A DNA stretch of 11,469 bases, taken from positions 1-11,469 of the forward strand of contig JAGQXA010000083.1 in assembly GCA_020436865.1 (NCBI GenBank). Direction: 5' to 3'. The position numbers were made by a program, and so were the translations under genes. This DNA comes from Saprospiraceae bacterium (GTDB lineage: Bacteria > Bacteroidota > Bacteroidia > Chitinophagales > Saprospiraceae). The notes beneath the pieces were generated by a model. The model saw nothing but the letters and a program-made list of their open reading frames with translations, made no database searches and was not told the DNA's origin. Of this stretch, positions 7,543 through 11,469 are shown piece after piece; position 1 is the stretch's first letter; each line of letters begins with the position of its first letter.

Positions 7543-9912
7543 TTATTCGCTGCGAAGGGATTCGATCGGATCGGCCAGGGCCGCTTTTACTCCTTGTAGT
7601 CCGACGGTCAGCAGTCCCACCAACACGGTGGCCAGGCCGGCCAGGGCAAACACCCACCAGCTCAGTTCGGTGCGGAAGGCAAAATCCGCAAGCCATCGAT
7701 CGGCAAAGTAGTATCCGACGGGCAGGGCCACCAGGAACGCCAAACCCGACAATTGCAGAAAATCGCGCGAAAGCAGGCGCACGATCCCGCTCACCGACGA
7801 ACCCAGGACCTTGCGGATCCCTATTTCGCGGGTGCGGCGTTCGACATTGAAGGCAGTCAATCCGAACAGCCCCAACAGGGCAATGAAGAGCGTCAGCAGG
7901 GTGGCATAAAAGATGGTTTGTCCGAGTCGCTGCTGCTCGTCGTATTGCTTGGCAAAGTCATCGTCGAGGAAGGAATAGCGCATCGGATGGTTGGGTTCCA
8001 CCTCCTTCCAGAGCTGCTGCACGGCGGCGATCGTAGCCGAAAGATCGGAAGTGGAAAGCTTCAGTCCGGCATACCAACGCTGATGATACCCGTGCATGAC
8101 CAGCGGACGGATCTCGCTATTGAGGCCTTTCAGGTGAAAGTCCTTCACCACCCCGATGATCTGCCCATAGACGGAATCGGCCGAAAACTTCAGGCGAGCG
8201 CCCAGCGGCTCTTCCAGTTCGGCTTTCCGGACGAAGGCTTCGTTGACCACCCAATGATCGATGGTATCGGCGGCGATGTCGGGGGCGAAGAACCGGCCTT
8301 TGGCCATCTGCAGGTCGAGGGTTCTCGCATAGTCGGCATCGGCAAAGATCACGTAGGGGCTTTCCCCTTCTGCCCGCCCCTCGACGATCACGCCCCAATC
8401 GGGGAGAAACTGTCCGGGAAAGCGCGAAGCGGTGGTCAGACTCTGTACCCCCTCGATCTGCTCGAACTCACTCTTCAGGCGCTCCACCCGGTAGTGGGAA
8501 CTGTTGAAGTTCAGGGGAATGAGCATGACCTGATCGGGTTGAAAACCTAGCTCGTGCCCGATCATGAAGTTGACCTGCCGGTAAATGAACCCCATAACGA
8601 TCAGCAGCGCGATGGTGATGGTGAACTGCCCGGTGACCAGTACTTTTCGAAAAAGCCCCTTGTCGCCCGAACGCAGGAAGCCCGAACGCAATGCCGTCAC
8701 CGGCCGGTAGCTCGACATGACGAAGGCGGGGTAAACGCCCGCGAGCAGTCCGGTCAGCAGCGCCAGTCCGAGCACGCCGAGAACGATCCAGGCAGGTTGC
8801 GCAGACAGCACGTCCAGGTCGCGTCCGACAACGGCATTGAAGAACGGCAACAGGAGTTCGGCCAACAGCAGGGCTATCGCCGCGGCGAAGAGCGACTGCA
8901 GGATCGACTCGACGATGAACTGAACGGTCAGCTGCCAGCGCACGGCGCCGGTCACTTTCTTGACGCCCACCTCTTTGGCGCGCTGGCTGGCGCGGGCCGT
9001 AGCCAGGTTGACGTAGTTGACGATCGCCACGGCCAGTACCAGCAGCCCGATCAGGGCGAAGAGGTAGATACTGCGGATATTTCCGCCGGCTTTCGCCAGA
9101 AAGCTGAAATCGGCGGAGTGCAGATGCACTTTGTCCAGCGGCTGCAGTTTCCATTTCGGGAAATCGCCCGCATTGGGCTCATAGTTCATTGCCAGAAACT
9201 CGCGGCGCATCAGATCGGTCATCTCGGCGGTGAGCCGTTCTTCCAGTCCGGCTACGTCCACCTGCGGATGGAGCCGGGCGTAGGTGGCCCGGTTGTTGCC
9301 CGTCCAGGAATCGGCGTACCACTGAAAACGGGTGTAGAGGTCGTAATCGAGGTGCGAATGGCGGGCGCCCAGGTCGATCACGCCAGTGATGGCATAGTCG
9401 TCTTCTCCGCCGAAGCGAACGACCTCACCCAGTGGGTTTTTATCGCCGAAGATCGTCTCGGCCAACCGGCGGCTGATCACCATCCCGTTGGGCTGGTCCA
9501 ATGCGGTTTGCGGATCGCCGTAGCGGAACGGCAGGGCCAGGGTGCGAAAGAAGGTGCTGTCGACGGCCGCCGTTTCCTTGATGTAGCGCTTCTGGCCGGC
9601 GTACTCGAGCAGCGTTTCCCCGGAGGGACCGAGGCCCGTGGCCACCTGTACTTCCGGGTAATCGGCCATCAGTTTTTCGGCCAGGCGCGAGGGCGTCCAG
9701 ATCACCTTACCCCCTCCGTCCCAATCGCGATACACGCGATAGGTGAGTTCGCTTTGATCCATCCAGCGATCGTAGTTGAACTCGTTGTGCAAGTACAGGG
9801 CGATGAGGGTCACGACCGCCATCCCCAGCGACAGGCCGAGGATGTTGACGGTCGAGAAGAGTTTGTTTCGTCCTAGCTGGCGAAGCGCGATCTTGAGGTG
9901 ATTTCTAAACAT
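7543..9912 (-). CDS. MacB/FtsX-type ABC transporter permease, double-length (first paralogue)
   Basis: Inner-membrane permease, 789 residues, lying directly after the complete ATPase gene (46-bp gap) and so its most likely primary partner. Anchor helix near 20-42, periplasmic MacB_PCD-like domain to about 278, helices near 281-304, 333-357 and 373-398. The second half has a helix near 424-444, a periplasmic domain with GVVKDFH (587-593), and helices near 665-689, 709-735 and 751-773. Coupling motifs are KEVGVKKVTG (313-322), with Lys where the paralogues have Arg, and REIGIRKVLG (695-704). The C-terminus is DPIESLRSE. An upstream in-frame ATG (10035) lies within the ATPase gene and would add 41 non-family residues. 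The ATG at 9912 gives the shared N-terminus M-x-R-N-x-LKIA-x-RQL, so I chose it. The TAA stop is 21 bp before the next permease. Confidence 0.94.
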   Translation of the reverse strand: MFRNHLKIALRQLGRNKLFSTVNILGLSLGMAVVTLIALYLHNEFNYDRWMDQSELTYRVYRDWDGGGKVIWTPSRLAEKLMADYPEVQVATGLGPSGETLLEYAGQKRYIKETAAVDSTFFRTLALPFRYGDPQTALDQPNGMVISRRLAETIFGDKNPLGEVVRFGGEDDYAITGVIDLGARHSHLDYDLYTRFQWYADSWTGNNRATYARLHPQVDVAGLEERLTAEMTDLMRREFLAMNYEPNAGDFPKWKLQPLDKVHLHSADFSFLAKAGGNIRSIYLFALIGLLVLAVAIVNYVNLATARASQRAKEVGVKKVTGAVRWQLTVQFIVESILQSLFAAAIALLLAELLLPFFNAVVGRDLDVLSAQPAWIVLGVLGLALLTGLLAGVYPAFVMSSYRPVTALRSGFLRSGDKGLFRKVLVTGQFTITIALLIVMGFIYRQVNFMIGHELGFQPDQVMLIPLNFNSSHYRVERLKSEFEQIEGVQSLTTASRFPGQFLPDWGVIVEGRAEGESPYVIFADADYARTLDLQMAKGRFFAPDIAADTIDHWVVNEAFVRKAELEEPLGARLKFSADSVYGQIIGVVKDFHLKGLNSEIRPLVMHGYHQRWYAGLKLSTSDLSATIAAVQQLWKEVEPNHPMRYSFLDDDFAKQYDEQQRLGQTIFYATLLTLFIALLGLFGLTAFNVERRTREIGIRKVLGSSVSGIVRLLSRDFLQLSGLAFLVALPVGYYFADRWLADFAFRTELSWWVFALAGLATVLVGLLTVGLQGVKAALADPIESLRSE

Positions 9913-9917
9913 GGCGA

Positions 9918-9951
9918 CAAATATTGATCCCGTTTTCAAAAAAGAAACAAA
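9918..9951 (-). promoter_or_regulatory. Possible weak Bacteroidota-type promoter before the first permease
   Basis: On the minus strand, TTTG (9951-9948) is followed after 22 bp by AATATTTG (9925-9918). The Bacteroidota sigma-A consensus is TTTG, 19-21 bp, then TAnnTTTG. One conserved base of the -7 box is off and the spacing is one base too long. The predicted start would be almost on the ATG, giving a leaderless message. The segment is A/T-rich compared with the genes. It may only be an A/T-rich translation leader. Confidence 0.2.
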
Positions 9952-9958
9952 AGCGAAT

Positions 9959-10633
<675 letters not shown>

Positions 10634-10636
10634 AGG

Positions 10637-10673
10637 TTGACAGAGGTTGCAGGGGTGACAAAGGTGGCAGAGG
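10637..10673 (-). repeat. Left outward-reading 9-bp array flanking the four-helix-bundle gene
   Basis: Read on the minus strand, away from the gene, the units are CCTCTGCCA (10673-10665), CCTTTGTCA (10664-10656), CCCCTGCAA (10655-10647) and a 10-base CCTCTGTCAA (10646-10637). It is the mirror of the array at 11081-11116. The stretch 10644-10664 matches 11081-11101 as an inverted repeat at 20 of 21 positions. On the plus strand the array is an open frame that runs into the four-helix-bundle gene from a TTG at 10637. It also fills the space directly upstream of the ATPase start codon. Confidence 0.85.
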
Positions 10674-10720
10674 TCGGAAAAAAAATGGTATATTTCGATA
10701 AAATGAACAATTGGGTAGGG

Positions 10721-11080
10721 ATGCCGAAGATTGAGAAGTTTGAAGACCTAATTGTCTGGCAGGAAGCTAGAAAACTGAATAGAGAACTGTTTTTCACCTT
10801 GAAGGACTGCAACCTGCTATTTTTCCGTGACCAGGTCCTTCGAGCTTCGCTTTCCGTTACTTCCAATATTGCAGAGGGTTTTGAACGGCAATCCAAAAAG
10901 GAATTCGTTCGTTTCCTGTACATTGCTCGCGCCTCTTGCGGAGAACTCCGAAGCCAACTATACCTTGGTTGGGACACCGGCCTTTTCTCAAAGGAGAAAG
11001 CCATGTATTTTATCGAATCATGCAAGCGCATTTCCTACCTCATTTTTAAGTTGATCCAATCGATCTCAAGATCGCTTTGA
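10721..11080 (+). CDS. Four-helix-bundle protein (23S rRNA-intervening-sequence / S23 family)
   Basis: Small all-helical protein, 119 residues from the ATG at 10721, the usual family length. The family (PF05635/TIGR02436) was first seen inside 23S rRNA intervening sequences of Leptospira and relatives, and is related in fold to the Avd accessory protein of diversity-generating retroelements. Its role is unknown. Hallmarks seen are F-E-D-L-x-V-W-Q (7-14), RASLSVTSNIAEG (41-53) and EFVRFLYIARASCGEL (61-76). In-frame upstream starts at 10703, 10685 and a TTG at 10637 are possible; I prefer 10721 because family members begin just before the FEDLxVWQ motif. It is the only plus-strand gene, set antisense between two ATPase genes. 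My hand count over 10741-11040 gives about 46% GC, against about 60-67% in sampled permease lines, suggesting separate origin. Its stop abuts the right 9-bp array and its 5' side the left array. Confidence 0.9.
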   Translation: MPKIEKFEDLIVWQEARKLNRELFFTLKDCNLLFFRDQVLRASLSVTSNIAEGFERQSKKEFVRFLYIARASCGELRSQLYLGWDTGLFSKEKAMYFIESCKRISYLIFKLIQSISRSL

Positions 11081-11116
11081 CCTTTGTCACCTCTGCAACC
11101 TTTGCAACTTCTGTAA
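11081..11116 (+). repeat. Right outward-reading 9-bp array flanking the four-helix-bundle gene
   Basis: Four 9-bp units are CCTTTGTCA (11081), CCTCTGCAA (11090), CCTTTGCAA (11099) and CTTCTGTAA (11108). The array starts on the base after the four-helix-bundle stop codon and ends three bases before the TTA that encodes the TAA stop of the converging ATPase gene, so it fills the whole intergenic gap. Its first 21 bases match 10644-10664 as an inverted repeat with one mismatch. No hairpin with a T-run is visible, so there is no evident terminator between the two converging genes. Confidence 0.9.
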
Positions 11117-11119
11117 CCC

Positions 11120-11469
11120 TTACAAATACTGCTTAACCACATTCTCCGTCACCACCTGCCCGTCGAGCATGCGGATGATGCGATTGCCGAATTCGGCGCA
11201 ATACTGCGAATGGGTCACCATGAGGATGGTGGTGCCTTCGGCATTGAGTTCGGAGAGGATCTTCATGACCTCGTCGCCGTTGGCGGAGTCGAGGTTGCCG
11301 GTGGGTTCGTCGGCGAGAATGAGCTTGGGGCGGTTGACAATGGCGCGGGCTACGGCCACGCGCTGCTGCTGTCCGCCGGAAAGCTGCTGCGGGAAGTGAT
11401 TGCGCCGGTGCATGATGTTCATCGACTCGAGCAACTCGTCCACGCGCCTGCGGCGATCGGCCGAGGCCA
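11120..11469 (-). CDS. ABC transporter ATP-binding protein, LolD/MacB type (partial, N-terminal part outside window)
   Basis: C-terminal part of a second ATPase of the same family; the frame is open to the window edge and about 115 residues are visible. Seen in order are the signature LSGGQQQRVAVARA, Walker B LILADEP, a canonical D-loop GNLDS and the switch-histidine motif VTHS. Walker A and the Q-loop would lie beyond 11469. A GTG at 11443 could be read as a start, but it falls inside the conserved domain, so it is internal. Unlike the complete ATPase, the residue after LSGGQQQ is Arg and the D-loop Asp is present. It is probably the first gene of the locus seen here, or the end of a separate neighbouring transport unit. 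Its 3' end converges with the four-helix-bundle gene. Confidence 0.93.
   Translation of the reverse strand, partial: ASADRRRRVDELLESMNIMHRRNHFPQQLSGGQQQRVAVARAIVNRPKLILADEPTGNLDSANGDEVMKILSELNAEGTTILMVTHSQYCAEFGNRIIRMLDGQVVTENVVKQYL

Noticed and set aside
8554..9876. Long plus-strand open frame of about 440 codons opposite the first permease.
   Set aside because: It is the antisense shadow of a clear permease gene in high-GC sequence; its translation is low in structure and matches no family I know.
10637..11116. Diversity-generating retroelement, because the four-helix-bundle family resembles Avd.
   Set aside because: No reverse transcriptase, template repeat or variable repeat is visible in the window, and the protein has the 23S-IVP type motifs.

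Overview
This window is most likely from a high-GC member of the Bacteroidota, possibly a Lewinella/Saprospiria-like lineage. The pointers are a tandem set of ~790-820 residue double-length MacB/FtsX-type permeases (a gene style typical of that phylum), A/T-rich start-codon leaders without Shine-Dalgarno sequences, and a four-helix-bundle (23S-IVP family) gene between genes of an operon. The phylum call is fairly firm; the finer placement is a guess.

Layout: everything except the four-helix-bundle gene is on the minus strand, so the transport locus is transcribed from right to left. It starts with the C-terminal part of one ABC ATPase (11120-11469, cut by the window edge). Next comes a second complete ABC ATPase (9959-10633), then four paralogous permeases: 7543-9912, 5074-7521, 2686-5049 and 18-2477. 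Gaps from the complete ATPase to the third permease are 46, 21 and 24 bp, which suggests one transcript. A 208-bp gap separates the fourth permease. It holds a compact 71-bp multi-hairpin element and a 63-bp tandem array of a degenerate 9-bp unit.

How it works: the ATPases are of the LolD/MacB type and the permeases are of the type VII (mechanotransmission) ABC class. Each permease carries two fused MacB-like halves: an anchor helix plus periplasmic domain plus FtsX helices, twice. One permease with an ATPase dimer could form a complete export, lipoprotein-release or signalling complex. The substrate cannot be read from the sequence. The complete ATPase has a His in place of the usual D-loop Asp, while the partial one is canonical.

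The most unusual part is a ~480-bp cassette (10637-11116) lying antisense between the two ATPases. It is a four-helix-bundle gene of lower GC, bracketed by outward-reading arrays of the 9-bp unit that include a 21-bp inverted repeat with one mismatch. The same unit (CCTYTGYNN) recurs at 2624-2686 and 1-18, each time ending on the stop codon of a permease. This suggests a dispersed repeat family that attaches to gene ends and is associated with the four-helix-bundle gene.
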